The notes: generated by a model from the letters alone, not told the origin. Positions 51,061 to 60,698 are shown, counted from the stretch's first letter. The stretch: 64,000 nucleotides of DNA from Metaruminococcus_A sp964607135 (GCA_964607135.1 CAZSIV010000001.1:89871-153870); one strand, 5' to 3'. Numbers and translations: made by a program.

Positions 51061-53313
51061 ATGAAGCAGGAAAATTTCTACGGGCTGTCCTACTCCACGC
51101 CCGCGGCCCAGTGGGTCGAGGCGCTTCCTCTGGGAAATGCGAAGCTGGGCAGGATGATTTACGGCTCGCTCCACGACGAGATCATCCAGATCAACGAAGA
51201 GACGGTCTGGGCGGGGTATCCGCGCTGCCGGGACAACCCGGATGCCTACAGCCGCCTTTCCAAAATAAGGGATGCCATCTTCCAGGGGGATTATGACAGC
51301 GCGATGGAGCACGCCGGGCAGATGCTGGGGCAGCCAGAACAGCTCGAAAGCTACCAGCCGGTCTGCGACGTGCTGGTGCGGTTCCATCAGCATGGAATCT
51401 ACCGGGAGTACCGGCGCGGGCTCGACATCACAAAGGCGCTCTATTCCCAGCGGTATATCCGGCAGGCAGACCGGCTGGAGCGCTCCCCGGAAATCACGGC
51501 CGAGGCGTTTTGCAGCGCCCCCGCCCATCTCTTGGCCTACCGCTATCAAAGCGAATACGGCAGACAAACCGGGCTGACCATTTCGATGCGGCGGGAGGCG
51601 CCGGTCGAGGTGACAGCGGATGGGAAAACGCTCCTCCTGACCGGGCAGACCAACGAAAAGGGAATCCGTTTTTCCTGTATGCTGTCGGTCGAAACCGACG
51701 GAACGCTCAAAGCCGCCGGGGACAGGCTGGAAATCGAAAATGCCTCCTGGATCGAGCTGCGGATCACGGCCGCCTCGGATTTTTACGGGGACGATCCGGT
51801 TTCCGTCTGCCGCCGCATATTGAACCAGGCGAAAGAGACCTCTTACGAAGAGCTGAAGCAGGCTCACGTCGTCGATTACCAGGCCCTTTATCACCGGCAC
51901 GATTTCCGGCTGGGAGACCCGTACCAGGGGACGACGGACCGGCTTATCGCAGCGGCGGCGGAATCGGAAGAGGCCCGCGATTCCCTGCTGGAGCTCTGGT
52001 ACAATTACCTGCGGTATCTCCTCATCTGCTCCACCCGGCCGGGGTCGCTCCCCTCGAATCTCCAGGGGATCTGGAACGACAACATGAAGGCCCCTTGGAA
52101 CAGCGACTACCACCCGAACGTCAATTTGCAGATCAACTACTGGCCGGCCGAGGCGGCGGGGCTGTCCGAATGCGTCCTTCCCTTGGCCGAATGGCTGAAG
52201 CGGGCGGCGAAAAACGGCGAAAAAACCGCCTGGACGCATTACCTCGCGGGCGGCTGGGTTCTCCACCACGCCTCGGATATCTTTGCCACGACCGCGCCGG
52301 TGGACGGCCCATGGGGGATCTGGCCCTTCGGCGGGGCGTGGCTCTGCCGCAATCTCTATGAACATCACCTCTACAACCCCAACGATATGGGATTTCTGAA
52401 AGAAACGCTCCTTCCGCTCCTAGAGGGTTCCGTCCGTTTTATGCTCGATTTCCTGATCGAGTGCCCGGCGGGAATCCCGGGGGAAGGAACCCTTGTCACC
52501 TGCCCCTCCCACTCCCCGGAAAACCGGTTCCGCGCCCCCAACGGGGAGATTTCCTGGCTGACCTACGGCGCCACGATGGATATCGAGATCATCCGGGACT
52601 TGTTTGGAATCTACGCCGACTGCTGCGGCAAGGCCGGGATCAAAGGCAGATTCCAGGATGAAATGGAACAGGCCTGCCGCCGGCTTCCCCCCATTCAGAT
52701 CAGCCCAAAGACCGGGTGCATCCAGGAATGGATCGACGATTACGAAGAAGCGGAACCCGGCCATCGCCATGTTTCCCATCTTTACGCCCTCCACCCCGGC
52801 AATCAGATCGGCAGAAACACGCCGGAGCTGATGGATGCGGCCGAAAAGGTTTTGGAACGGCGGCTTTCCCACCATTACCACGGGCAGGGCTGGAGCTGCG
52901 GCTGGATTGCCAACCACTTTGCCCGGCTGGGAAAGGGGGATCGTTCCCTCGATATGCTCGACACGATCGTCTCCCAGATGCTCCTGCCCAACCTGATGGT
53001 TGACGCGCACGGCCATCCCCAGGTGGGGGATGCACAGGCGTCGGCCTCAGCAATTCAGGAGATGCTGGCCCAGAGCCACGACGGGGAAATCGTTCTGCTC
53101 CCCGCCCTTCCGGCGCGCTGGAAAAACGGCGCGGTGCGGGGGCTGCGGCTCCGCGGCGGACATTCCCTCAACCTGGAATGGACACAAGGCCGTCTCACCA
53201 AAGCGGAACTGACCGCCGGGACGGATGAGGAGCGGGTCATTCGAGTCGATGAGCACACCTTCTGTCTGGAGTTAGAGCAAGGGCGGATATACGATCTGCT
53301 GAAATCCTTTTAA
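51061..53313 (+). CDS. Glycoside hydrolase family 95 (alpha-L-fucosidase-like)
   Basis: 750 residues from ATG 51061; no signal peptide, so intracellular. N-terminal beta domain (EALPLGNAKLGRMIYGSLHDE), (alpha/alpha)6 barrel with SNLQGIWNDNMKAPWNSDYHPNVNLQINYW and TCPSHSPENRF, and EPGHRHVSHLYALHPGNQI. The usual GH95 motif QIDGNFG is replaced: the corresponding region is HPQVGDAQASASAIQEML. The substrate could be alpha-L-fucosides or other alpha-linked sugars such as alpha-L-galactosides; altered residues make this uncertain. Confidence 0.85.
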   Translation: MKQENFYGLSYSTPAAQWVEALPLGNAKLGRMIYGSLHDEIIQINEETVWAGYPRCRDNPDAYSRLSKIRDAIFQGDYDSAMEHAGQMLGQPEQLESYQPVCDVLVRFHQHGIYREYRRGLDITKALYSQRYIRQADRLERSPEITAEAFCSAPAHLLAYRYQSEYGRQTGLTISMRREAPVEVTADGKTLLLTGQTNEKGIRFSCMLSVETDGTLKAAGDRLEIENASWIELRITAASDFYGDDPVSVCRRILNQAKETSYEELKQAHVVDYQALYHRHDFRLGDPYQGTTDRLIAAAAESEEARDSLLELWYNYLRYLLICSTRPGSLPSNLQGIWNDNMKAPWNSDYHPNVNLQINYWPAEAAGLSECVLPLAEWLKRAAKNGEKTAWTHYLAGGWVLHHASDIFATTAPVDGPWGIWPFGGAWLCRNLYEHHLYNPNDMGFLKETLLPLLEGSVRFMLDFLIECPAGIPGEGTLVTCPSHSPENRFRAPNGEISWLTYGATMDIEIIRDLFGIYADCCGKAGIKGRFQDEMEQACRRLPPIQISPKTGCIQEWIDDYEEAEPGHRHVSHLYALHPGNQIGRNTPELMDAAEKVLERRLSHHYHGQGWSCGWIANHFARLGKGDRSLDMLDTIVSQMLLPNLMVDAHGHPQVGDAQASASAIQEMLAQSHDGEIVLLPALPARWKNGAVRGLRLRGGHSLNLEWTQGRLTKAELTAGTDEERVIRVDEHTFCLELEQGRIYDLLKSF

Positions 53314-53352
53314 AAAACCAAGCGCCCTGCTTACGCAGAGCGCTTGGTTTTT
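53312..53352. terminator. Bidirectional terminator between the GH95 gene and spo0A
   Basis: A 13-bp stem (53313-53325 with 53340-53352) with A/T outer tracts on both sides, serving both converging genes. Confidence 0.85.
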
Positions 53353-53386
53353 ATGGGGAGGTACTTAAAAAGAAGAGAGAGCAATT

Positions 53387-54157
53387 TCAAACAACATGAG
53401 AGGCTTTCAGCTTCAACCGGAGTTTATCCGCAATCATGGCGATAAACTCCGAATTGGTCGGCTTACCCCTGCTGTTGTGGATGGTATATCCAAAGTAAGC
53501 GTTGAGCGTATCGACATCCCCGCGGTCCCAGGCCACTTCGATTGCGTGGCGGATTGCGCGTTCGACGCGGGAGGATGTGGTGTTGAACGTCTTTGCAACG
53601 GTGGGATAGAGGAGCTTGGTCACCGAATTGATCATTTCAGGGTCCTCGATCGAAAGCCGGATCGACTCCCTGAGATAATGATAGCCCTTGATATGGGCGG
53701 GGACGCCGATCTGATGGATTACGTCGGTAATCATCACCTCGAGATCGGCCTGACCCGAGGATTTTCCTCCGGGATCCGACGGGGTGTGAAAATCGGTCAG
53801 GCTCACCACCCGGTCAACCAGATCCTCAAGCTCAAAGGGTTTGAGCATAAAGTACGATGCGCCGCAGTTCATCAGCTCGCTCTGGAGAAAAGAGCTGTCG
53901 TAGGCCGTTGTGATGATAAACATCGGGCGGTTGGAAATATCTTTAAAGGTTTTGAGCAGTTTAATCGCATCCATCTGCTGCATCAGGGCGTCTATAATGA
54001 CGACGTCGGGGTGTTTCTTCAAAATTGCATCGCAGATGACCTGACCGTTTTTTGGCTCTGTAAACACCTCAAATCCTTTGGAACGCAGCATATCGGCACA
54101 GATAAGGCCATAATCCAGCGATTCGTCGCCGATCATTACTTTTCGTTTGTTTGTCAC
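53387..54157 (-). CDS. spo0A: Spo0A, sporulation master response regulator
   Basis: 256 residues from a GTG start at 54157 with a strong GAGGAGG site. Receiver (phosphoacceptor D56, K near FMLKPFELEDL) and the Spo0A C-terminal DNA-binding domain with IGVPAHIKGYHYLRESI, TTSSRVERAIRHAIEVAW and KPTNSEFIAMIADKLRLK. The consensus MPxxDG after D56 has become MQQMDA, unusual. It is downstream of spoIVB as in Bacillus. Confidence 0.97.
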   Translation of the reverse strand: MTNKRKVMIGDESLDYGLICADMLRSKGFEVFTEPKNGQVICDAILKKHPDVVIIDALMQQMDAIKLLKTFKDISNRPMFIITTAYDSSFLQSELMNCGASYFMLKPFELEDLVDRVVSLTDFHTPSDPGGKSSGQADLEVMITDVIHQIGVPAHIKGYHYLRESIRLSIEDPEMINSVTKLLYPTVAKTFNTTSSRVERAIRHAIEVAWDRGDVDTLNAYFGYTIHNSRGKPTNSEFIAMIADKLRLKLKASHVV

Positions 54158-54190
54158 AATACTTCCTCCTCGTCTGATCTTGTTGTCATA

Positions 54191-54219
54191 ATATTACCAT
54201 ATATTGGAAAATAAAACAA
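54191..54219 (-). promoter_or_regulatory. Candidate promoter of spo0A
   Basis: TTGTTT (54214-54219), 17 bp, TAATAT (54191-54196), sigma-A-like. No clear sigma-H element or 0A box was found by eye. Confidence 0.5.
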
Positions 54220-54297
54220 GAGGTTTTTTACATTTTTTTCCAAATAATTGTAAATATTGGATTTCCGAGAGGAAATAAGGTAATTTTTCCCATAAAA

Positions 54298-55530
54298 TTA
54301 GGAGTGTGTCCGCAGTTCCGCAACATTCTGGTACATATTCTCCGCAAAAATCGCGTACCCGCGGGTGGGGTCGTTGACAAAAACGTGGGTCACCGCGCCG
54401 ACCAGCTTGCCGTTTTGCAGAATCGGGCTGCCGCTCATCCCCTGGACGATCCCGCCGCAGAGCTCCAAAAGCCGCGGGTCAGTGATCCGGATCACCATAT
54501 TTTTGGTTGGGCTGTTCTCTAAAAGGTTGATTTTTTCGATCTCGATCTCATACTCCTCCGGTGTGCTCCCGTTGACCGTTGTGATGACCGTCGCCTTCCC
54601 GGTTTTGATCTCCTGTTTCAGCCCCATAGGCGCCAGCTTGTCGTATTGGGGGGATTCATACATCTGGCCAAACACCCCCGACTCGTTGTTGAGGAGGATG
54701 GTTCCGCAGGATTCTTTCGAGACAAAGCTGCCGCGCAGCTCCCCCGGGGAGCCGATCGTACCCTTGACAATGTCGTGGATCCTCACGTTTACGACATCCC
54801 CCTGCAACACCGGGAGCACCTCGCCGGTGTCGACGTCGCAGATCGCGTGTCCAAGCCCGCCAAACGCTTGGGTTTCGGGGTCATAAAAGCTGACAGTACC
54901 GATCCCGGCTGAGCTGTCACGCACCCAGAGCCCGGCTTTATAGGTGTGGTCGATGGCAGACAGGGCAGGGGTCAGGGTCAAGGAACCTTCCCGGTTTCCT
55001 CTTCTGTAACTGATGGTGACGCTTTTCCCGCCGCTTTCCGTAATGACTTTAGAAATATCATCGTTGGAGGAAACAGGGGTGTCATTCATCTTTACAATAA
55101 TGTCCCCCGTCTGCACCCCAGCCTCTTTTGCCGGATTCCTGTTCCCGTTTTCGGTTGCAATTTCATTGAGGCCGACGACGATGACGCCGTCGGTCAGAAT
55201 TTTGACGCCGAAGGGGGTGCCGCACGGGGCGAGCATGACGTTGGAAATAGTCTCCACCGTGACCGTTTTGACAGGGATGATCCCAAACAGGGAAAGCCCG
55301 ACCTCCTGCCGCACCGGAATCGAGCTGTTCGCCTGCGCCGCCGTTTCTTTCTGATAGGTGCTGTTCAGCTCTATCCCGAGGAGGGGCGAGACGGTAAATG
55401 CTTCCCCCTCGATATTATAATAGTATTCAGGGGCCGCTATCTCAACATACGCCATCATCCCCAGAACTGCAAAGGCAAGAACTGCCGCAGCCGCCGTTAG
55501 GGAATGGATGACTCTTCGAATTGTTTTCAT
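54298..55530 (-). CDS. spoIVB: SpoIVB, sporulation serine peptidase (S55)
   Basis: 410 residues: N-terminal membrane anchor (LTAAAAVLAFAVLGMMAYV), PDZ domain (AKEAGVQTGDIIVKMNDTPVSSNDDI), and the S55 peptidase domain, with catalytic Ser in GMSGSPILQNGKLVGAVTHV. In Bacillus it is secreted by the forespore and triggers pro-sigma-K processing. Preceded by long upstream region divergent with the next operon. Confidence 0.95.
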   Translation of the reverse strand: MKTIRRVIHSLTAAAAVLAFAVLGMMAYVEIAAPEYYYNIEGEAFTVSPLLGIELNSTYQKETAAQANSSIPVRQEVGLSLFGIIPVKTVTVETISNVMLAPCGTPFGVKILTDGVIVVGLNEIATENGNRNPAKEAGVQTGDIIVKMNDTPVSSNDDISKVITESGGKSVTISYRRGNREGSLTLTPALSAIDHTYKAGLWVRDSSAGIGTVSFYDPETQAFGGLGHAICDVDTGEVLPVLQGDVVNVRIHDIVKGTIGSPGELRGSFVSKESCGTILLNNESGVFGQMYESPQYDKLAPMGLKQEIKTGKATVITTVNGSTPEEYEIEIEKINLLENSPTKNMVIRITDPRLLELCGGIVQGMSGSPILQNGKLVGAVTHVFVNDPTRGYAIFAENMYQNVAELRTHS

Positions 55531-55845
55531 TTTTCTACGGAAACAGCTCAGGTCGCTGTTTCTTCTCCTTTCCGTTTTTCGTCAAATCAATCTTTCTCTT
55601 ATAATATCTGCGAAAAAATTGGCATTATAAATGGTAAAATTACTATGGAAATGTAGAATTGTATTGTTTTCTTACCTGTGGTATAATATTTCATATATAG
55701 ACTGTCGCCATGTGTAACAATACCACTTGCACATCTTGTCCATGGTATCATATCAAATCTATCTGCTTTTGACGTTTTTTGTCCGACCCGGCAGAAAACA
55801 GGCGGGAATTTTTAAAATCTTATCGTTAAAAGGATACCCTGTTTT
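55531..55845. promoter_or_regulatory. Divergent intergenic region with a plus-strand sigma-A promoter
   Basis: 315 bp with no gene. TTGTAT (55659-55664), 17 bp, TATAAT (55682-55687) on the plus strand points to the P-loop/ferredoxin operon, giving a ~150-nt leader that contains ATACCA...TGGTAT. A promoter for spoIVB (expected sigma-F/G) on the minus strand is not clear. Confidence 0.6.
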
Positions 55846-56505
55846 ATGATAAATTTTCGAAAAATAATTGTGATAACCGGTCACTATGGATGCGGTAAAA
55901 CCAATCTCGCAGTGAACCTGGCCCTTCACCTGGCCGGCAGAGGGGAGCAGGTCACCGTCATGGATCTGGACATCGTCAACCCCTATTTCCGCACCAACGA
56001 CTGCAAAGGGCTCTTTGAAGGGCGTGGGATCGAGCTGGTCGCCGCGAATTTTGCTTCGACCAACCTGGACGTCCCCTCCCTGCCCGGGAGTGTAGCGGCC
56101 AAGATCAGGATGGGGGGCGGCAGTTTGATCCTCGACGTGGGCGGGGATGACGCCGGCGCGGTGGCGCTGGGCCAGTACGCCGCCATGATTGCGGAGAAGG
56201 AGTACGAAATGCTCTATGTCTACAATCCGTTCCGTCTTTTGACCGCGGAACCGGACGCGGCGGTACAGTCCCTCCGCGAGATTGAGGCGGCGTCCCGTTT
56301 AAAGACGGCCGCTCTTGTAAACAATGCAAACCTTGGCCCGCTGACGACTCCTGAAACCGTCGAAAGCGGCTTGGCATTTGGAAGACGGATGACTGAACTG
56401 ACCGGCCTTCCGGTCAAGTTCACCGCCTGTACCAAAGGGAATGAACCAGCAACCGGCGGGGGAGATATCTTTCCGATGGAATTATATCTAAAGCCCGTCG
56501 AATGA
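55846..56505 (+). CDS. P-loop ATPase, CobQ/ParA-like, linked to the ferredoxin oxidoreductase operon
   Basis: 219 residues. Walker A GHYGCGKTNLAVN, then VMDLDIVNPYFRTND and LILDVGGDDAGAVAL (Walker B-like). A member of the MinD/ParA-related group but with a GCGKT rather than the deviant KGG-type motif. Genes of this sort often precede 2-oxoacid:ferredoxin oxidoreductases in Clostridia; the exact role is unknown, possibly cofactor or cluster delivery. Confidence 0.8.
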   Translation: MINFRKIIVITGHYGCGKTNLAVNLALHLAGRGEQVTVMDLDIVNPYFRTNDCKGLFEGRGIELVAANFASTNLDVPSLPGSVAAKIRMGGGSLILDVGGDDAGAVALGQYAAMIAEKEYEMLYVYNPFRLLTAEPDAAVQSLREIEAASRLKTAALVNNANLGPLTTPETVESGLAFGRRMTELTGLPVKFTACTKGNEPATGGGDIFPMELYLKPVE

Positions 56506-56522
56506 GAAGAGGAGGGATTCAC

Positions 56523-56729
56523 ATGGCAAAAACGACGATCAATGCCGACCGCTGTAAAGGTTGCGGGCTTTGCACTACTGTCTGTCCGAAGAAGATTCTT
56601 CAGCTTTCAAAGACGGTGCTTAACGCCAAAGGCTACAATCCGGCAGAGGTGATTGACATGAGCAGCTGCATCGGCTGCGCAATGTGCGCGAAAATATGTC
56701 CTGACTGCGCGATTACTGTCGAAAAGTAG
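56523..56729 (+). CDS. 2[4Fe-4S] ferredoxin-type subunit of the 2-oxoacid oxidoreductase (delta)
   Basis: 68 residues from ATG 56523 (GAGGAGGG site). Two cluster motifs, CKGCGLCTTVCPKK and CIGCAMCAKICPD, which make it a ferredoxin-like delta subunit. Confidence 0.92.
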   Translation: MAKTTINADRCKGCGLCTTVCPKKILQLSKTVLNAKGYNPAEVIDMSSCIGCAMCAKICPDCAITVEK

Positions 56730-56787
56730 TCAAATCACAAAACTTTTTGTATAATAAAATCGAATTATACAAAGAATGGAGGCAATT

Positions 56788-57864
56788 ATGTCACAACAAT
56801 ATATGATGAAAGGGAACGAAGCTCTTGCAGAAGCAGCGCTGCGAGCGGGCTGCCGGTACTTTTTCGGTTATCCGATCACGCCGCAGACCGAGCTTTCCGC
56901 TTATATGTCGAAGCGGATGCCAAAGATCGGGGGAACCTTTTTGCAGGCGGAATCCGAAATTGCGGCGATCAATATGGTGCTGGGCGCATCCTCGGTCGGT
57001 GCGCGGGTCATGACCAGCTCCTCTTCCCCGGGAATCAGCCTGAAGACCGAGGGAATTTCTTACATAGCAGGCTCCGACCTGCCCTGCCTGATTGTCAACG
57101 TCCAGCGCGGCGGCCCGGGGCTCGGCGGAATCCAGCCCTCGCAGGCAGATTATTTCCAGGCGACCAAGGCGCCGGGGCACGGCGACCTTCACATTTTGGT
57201 CTTCGCCCCGGCAAGCATCCAGGAGATCGTCGACCTGACCGGCCGCGCCTTCGACAAGGCGGATCAGTACCGGATGCCTGCAATGCTGCTGGCGGACGGT
57301 GCGCTGGGCCAGATGATGGAGCCCATCGCCTTCCCGGATGAAAGCGAAGAGATGAAGCTTCCGGAAAAGCCCTGGGCGGCAACCGGAACTGAAGGAAAGC
57401 GGAAACCCAATATCATCAACTCCCTCTACCTCAACCCGAATAAGCTGGAGGACAGCGTGCGGGCGCGGTTCGAGCGGTATAAAACCATCCGGAACAACGA
57501 AGTTCTCTATGAAGAGATGATGACGGAGGACGCGGACTTGGTTCTCGTCGCTTACGGCATCACCTCCCGTATCTGCAAGACCGCTGTCAAAAAGGCGAGA
57601 GCGGAGGGGATCAAGCTCGGGCTGATCCGCCCGATCACCCTCTGGCCCTTCCCGGAAGAGGTAATCAGCAAGACGGCGGAGCACGCCAAAGCCTTCCTTT
57701 CGGTCGAGATGAGCATGGGCCAGATGGTGGACGACGTCCGCCTGGCGGTCAACGGGAAATGCCCGGTTCGCTTCTTCGGCCGCACCGGCGGGGTCATCCC
57801 CACGCCGGATGAGATTTTCGAAGCCGCTAAGGATGTTTTAGCTTCGGCAGGAGGTGACAAATAA
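56788..57864 (+). CDS. korA: 2-oxoacid:ferredoxin oxidoreductase alpha subunit
   Basis: 358 residues from ATG 56788 (GGAGG). Starts MKGNEALAEAALRAGCRYFFGYPITPQTELSAY; also VNVQRGGPGLGGIQPSQADYFQ and a transketolase C-like domain (DLVLVAYGITSRICK). Substrate (2-oxoglutarate or branched 2-oxoacids) is not fixed by sequence; vorB is the other common name. Confidence 0.93.
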   Translation: MSQQYMMKGNEALAEAALRAGCRYFFGYPITPQTELSAYMSKRMPKIGGTFLQAESEIAAINMVLGASSVGARVMTSSSSPGISLKTEGISYIAGSDLPCLIVNVQRGGPGLGGIQPSQADYFQATKAPGHGDLHILVFAPASIQEIVDLTGRAFDKADQYRMPAMLLADGALGQMMEPIAFPDESEEMKLPEKPWAATGTEGKRKPNIINSLYLNPNKLEDSVRARFERYKTIRNNEVLYEEMMTEDADLVLVAYGITSRICKTAVKKARAEGIKLGLIRPITLWPFPEEVISKTAEHAKAFLSVEMSMGQMVDDVRLAVNGKCPVRFFGRTGGVIPTPDEIFEAAKDVLASAGGDK

Positions 57865-58619
57865 TGGCGGTTGTATTTGAAAAAACAAGGGGCTTGACCG
57901 ATGCCATCACCCATTACTGCCCCGGCTGCGGACACGGCATCGTCCACCGCCTGGTTGCGGAGTCGCTGGTAGAGCTCGACGTTTTGGAAAAAACGGTCGG
58001 CGTCTGCCCGGTCGGCTGTTCGGTTATGGCCTACGACTATTTCAACTGTGATTTTATCGAAGCGCCCCACGGCAGGGCCCCGGCGGTCGCCACCGGCGCC
58101 AAGCGGGTTCTGGGGGATAAAAACATCGTCTTCACCTATCAGGGAGACGGCGACCTCGCGGCGATCGGAACGGCGGAAACCGTCCATTCTGCGACCCGCG
58201 GAGAGAATATCACCATCATCTTTATCAACAACGCAATCTACGGGATGACCGGCGGCCAGATGGCGCCCACCACCCTTCCCGGGCAGGTGACGCAGACCAC
58301 CCCTTATGGACGCGACGTCAAGACCGCAGGGTATCCGGTGCGGGTTTGTGAGATGCTTTCCACCCTGGACGGCGTTTACTATGCGGAGCGCGTCACGGTG
58401 GATTCCGTTCCCCACATCAACGCGGCGAAGGCGGCGATCAAAAAAGCATTCCAGAACCAGATCGACGGAAAAGGCTTTTCGATCGTCGAGGTCGTCTCCA
58501 ACTGCCCCACCAACTGGGGGCTTTCCCCTGCTGAGTCGATGCAGTGGCTGCGCGACAACATGCTGCCTTATTATCCCCTGGGCGTCTACAAGGATAAAGA
58601 CAAGGAGGGAACCAAATAA
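57864..58619 (+). CDS. korB: 2-oxoacid:ferredoxin oxidoreductase beta subunit (TPP-binding)
   Basis: 251 residues. TPP/cluster motifs YCPGCGHGIVHRL, VGCSVMAYDY, GDGDLAAIGTAETVH and FINNAIYGMTGGQ. Start overlaps korA by one base (TAATG). Confidence 0.95.
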   Translation: MAVVFEKTRGLTDAITHYCPGCGHGIVHRLVAESLVELDVLEKTVGVCPVGCSVMAYDYFNCDFIEAPHGRAPAVATGAKRVLGDKNIVFTYQGDGDLAAIGTAETVHSATRGENITIIFINNAIYGMTGGQMAPTTLPGQVTQTTPYGRDVKTAGYPVRVCEMLSTLDGVYYAERVTVDSVPHINAAKAAIKKAFQNQIDGKGFSIVEVVSNCPTNWGLSPAESMQWLRDNMLPYYPLGVYKDKDKEGTK

Positions 58620-59155
58620 TGGATAAGAATATCGTACTGGCTGGCTTTGGCGGGCAGGGCATCCTCTTTGCGGGCAAGGTTCTCGCCTACACCGGCATGA
58701 TCGACGAGCTCCATGTTTCCTGGCTGCCTTCCTACGGCCCGGAGATGCGCGGCGGCACCGCGAACTGCTCGGTCTGTATCTCGGAGAACGAGATCGGTTC
58801 TCCTCGTGTGCTGGACCCGAATATCCTGATCGTCATGAACATCCAGTCCTACGACCGGTTCATCGACACCGTGGTCGACGGCGGCGCCGCGGTGGTCAAC
58901 AGCACCCTGATCAACAAGAAAACCGACAACGAAAAGATCCGCTGCGTCTACATCCCCGCCACCGAAATGGCGAATGACAACAACCTGCAAGGGCTTGCCA
59001 ACATCATCTGCCTGGGCGCGATGCTCAAGCAGACCGGGATGACCAGCTATGACTCGATGGAGGCGGCGATCAAAAAATGTGTTCCCCCCTCCAAGGCACA
59101 TCTGCTGGATGCAAACCTCAAAGCGTTAAAGCTCGGTTACGAGTTCGAAGACTGA
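58619..59155 (+). CDS. korC: 2-oxoacid:ferredoxin oxidoreductase gamma subunit
   Basis: 178 residues with the gamma signature LAGFGGQGILFAGKVLAYTGM and WLPSYGPEMRGGTANCSVCIS. It overlaps korB by one base. All four subunits are separate genes. Confidence 0.95.
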   Translation: MDKNIVLAGFGGQGILFAGKVLAYTGMIDELHVSWLPSYGPEMRGGTANCSVCISENEIGSPRVLDPNILIVMNIQSYDRFIDTVVDGGAAVVNSTLINKKTDNEKIRCVYIPATEMANDNNLQGLANIICLGAMLKQTGMTSYDSMEAAIKKCVPPSKAHLLDANLKALKLGYEFED

Positions 59156-59169
59156 TTTTAAAAAAGATA

Positions 59170-59208
59170 AACACCCCTGCTGAATTTGGCTCAGCAGGGG
59201 TGTTTTTG
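59170..59208 (+). terminator. Rho-independent terminator of the oxidoreductase operon
   Basis: A 14-bp stem (59170-59183 with 59191-59204) and a TTTTT run. Confidence 0.9.
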
Positions 59209-59363
59209 TTGTAATAAAATGTCCCTCTGTGCCGGGACATTCGCCGTAAATACAGTGATTGGCAGCATCGAATGTTTTTCCATCACACGTCAACCGGCTT
59301 TTCCCTTTTCCCGCTCAACAGAAAAGTAACGGTTTAAGCGTACAACAGTTCAGCAAGGCGGGT

Positions 59364-59846
59364 TCAATTCTGGTCGATCATATGACGATAGACACCGGGG
59401 AAGGAGCCGGGAATCTCCAGGATCTCCAGCGATTTGCGGTAAAACTCCACCGCATCGCTCACCCAGCCGATGACGGCGTAGCCGTAGCCAGCTTCCCGCA
59501 TCGCTTCCAGCGTCCGATATAAAAGGGCGGAGCCAACCCCCTTGCCGCGGCAATCCTCCAGGACGCCGGTAGGACCAAAAAAGCCTTTGGCAGTCGCATC
59601 ATAGCAGGCAAAGCCGACGACCTTTTTCTCCCTGACCGCAATCAGGCAGGTCGTAGGCTGACAGGACAGCGCAAGCGAGGCCTCTCCAACCCAGGCAGAG
59701 CTGAAATTTTCGGCGATAAAGTCGAGGATCCGCGCGCGGTCCAACCCCATGGCGCGGTGGATCGTAATTCCCTCTTCCGCCGCTTTCCGGCAAGCCGGTT
59801 CAGAAGAAGGAAGTTCGTACAATTTTACTAGGTAATCGGCGTTCAT
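59364..59846 (-). CDS. GNAT family acetyltransferase
   Basis: 160 residues from ATG 59846; an ATG further up (59927) would add a hydrophobic 27-residue segment and is less likely. Acetyl-CoA loop GVLEDCRGKGVGSALLYRTL; ends near GVYRHMIDQN. Substrate unknown. Confidence 0.85.
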   Translation of the reverse strand: MNADYLVKLYELPSSEPACRKAAEEGITIHRAMGLDRARILDFIAENFSSAWVGEASLALSCQPTTCLIAVREKKVVGFACYDATAKGFFGPTGVLEDCRGKGVGSALLYRTLEAMREAGYGYAVIGWVSDAVEFYRKSLEILEIPGSFPGVYRHMIDQN

Positions 59847-59983
59847 CAGGCCACCCGCTTTCATTTCAAATAAAAACATTATACCGAAAGCCAGCAAAAA
59901 AATCAAGGAATAGAATCCTTTTGCCATGCTTTTTCCCCGATAAAAAGGGCAGTCTATATTGTGCGTTTTGGATTGACGCCTCT

Positions 59984-60697
59984 CTATTGAACGGCACTCA
60001 AGCTCTCTTCTTTTTGGAGCTCTTCTTCCAGGCTTTTCACCTTTTCAACGAAGTACTCCAGTGTCTGCCCTGTGTATTCCCGGCTTTCCTGTTTCACATC
60101 GGAATAGTGTTCTCCAGGCATCATCTGTATGGTCCCGGCTTCTGCCTGCGCTTCCTCAACCTGGCACCCATATGTGCTGACCAGCCTGTTGTCCTCTGTC
60201 ACCAGGAATGTCCACTGTTCAAGGATTATTTCGCCTTTTGCTTCACCTGGCTGTACCCATCCCAGATACTTTTTTCCAACGATATGAGAGAGATCTCCTT
60301 CTCCCATAAAAACAACACCCTGCTGATCCTCTGTCCCTTCGAGCGATGTATCTCCACTATACACTTTTTTGATCTCAATCACAGGGAAAAAATATCCTTC
60401 ATTTTTACCTTTTTCCACCGACTTGATTTCAAAAAGGCACAACGGCATGTGGGGATGTTGCACAGAAATTCTAACAGTATCTTCTAAAGACGGCGACACG
60501 GGGCGGACGCAATGTAATGCTCCTTTCCAAAATATGACGTCTTCCTCATAGGTCTCACAGAAGTGATGCGTTTCCTTGGGCGTCAGTTCAAGATGTTCGG
60601 CGTTTTTGCAGGAGGTGCATAATAGAATAAGGCTAGACAAAGCTAGGATGATCGCAAGAAACTTTTTGCTTTTTTTAAAAAAAGCCTTCTTTTTCAT
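59984..60697 (-). CDS. Putative lipoprotein of unknown function
   Basis: 237 residues with a lipoprotein signal peptide (LILLCTSC, Cys at residue 30). The mature part is beta-rich; no known domain. It is 1 bp downstream of the next gene, likely co-transcribed with that and the metzincin. Confidence 0.7.
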   Translation of the reverse strand: MKKKAFFKKSKKFLAIILALSSLILLCTSCKNAEHLELTPKETHHFCETYEEDVIFWKGALHCVRPVSPSLEDTVRISVQHPHMPLCLFEIKSVEKGKNEGYFFPVIEIKKVYSGDTSLEGTEDQQGVVFMGEGDLSHIVGKKYLGWVQPGEAKGEIILEQWTFLVTEDNRLVSTYGCQVEEAQAEAGTIQMMPGEHYSDVKQESREYTGQTLEYFVEKVKSLEEELQKEESLSAVQ

Positions 60698-60698
60698 A

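Noticed and set aside
50767..52368. A 533-residue minus-strand frame opposite prfB/GH95
   Set aside because: It runs against clear prfB and GH95 coding sequence, and its composition is that of reversed GC-rich codons.
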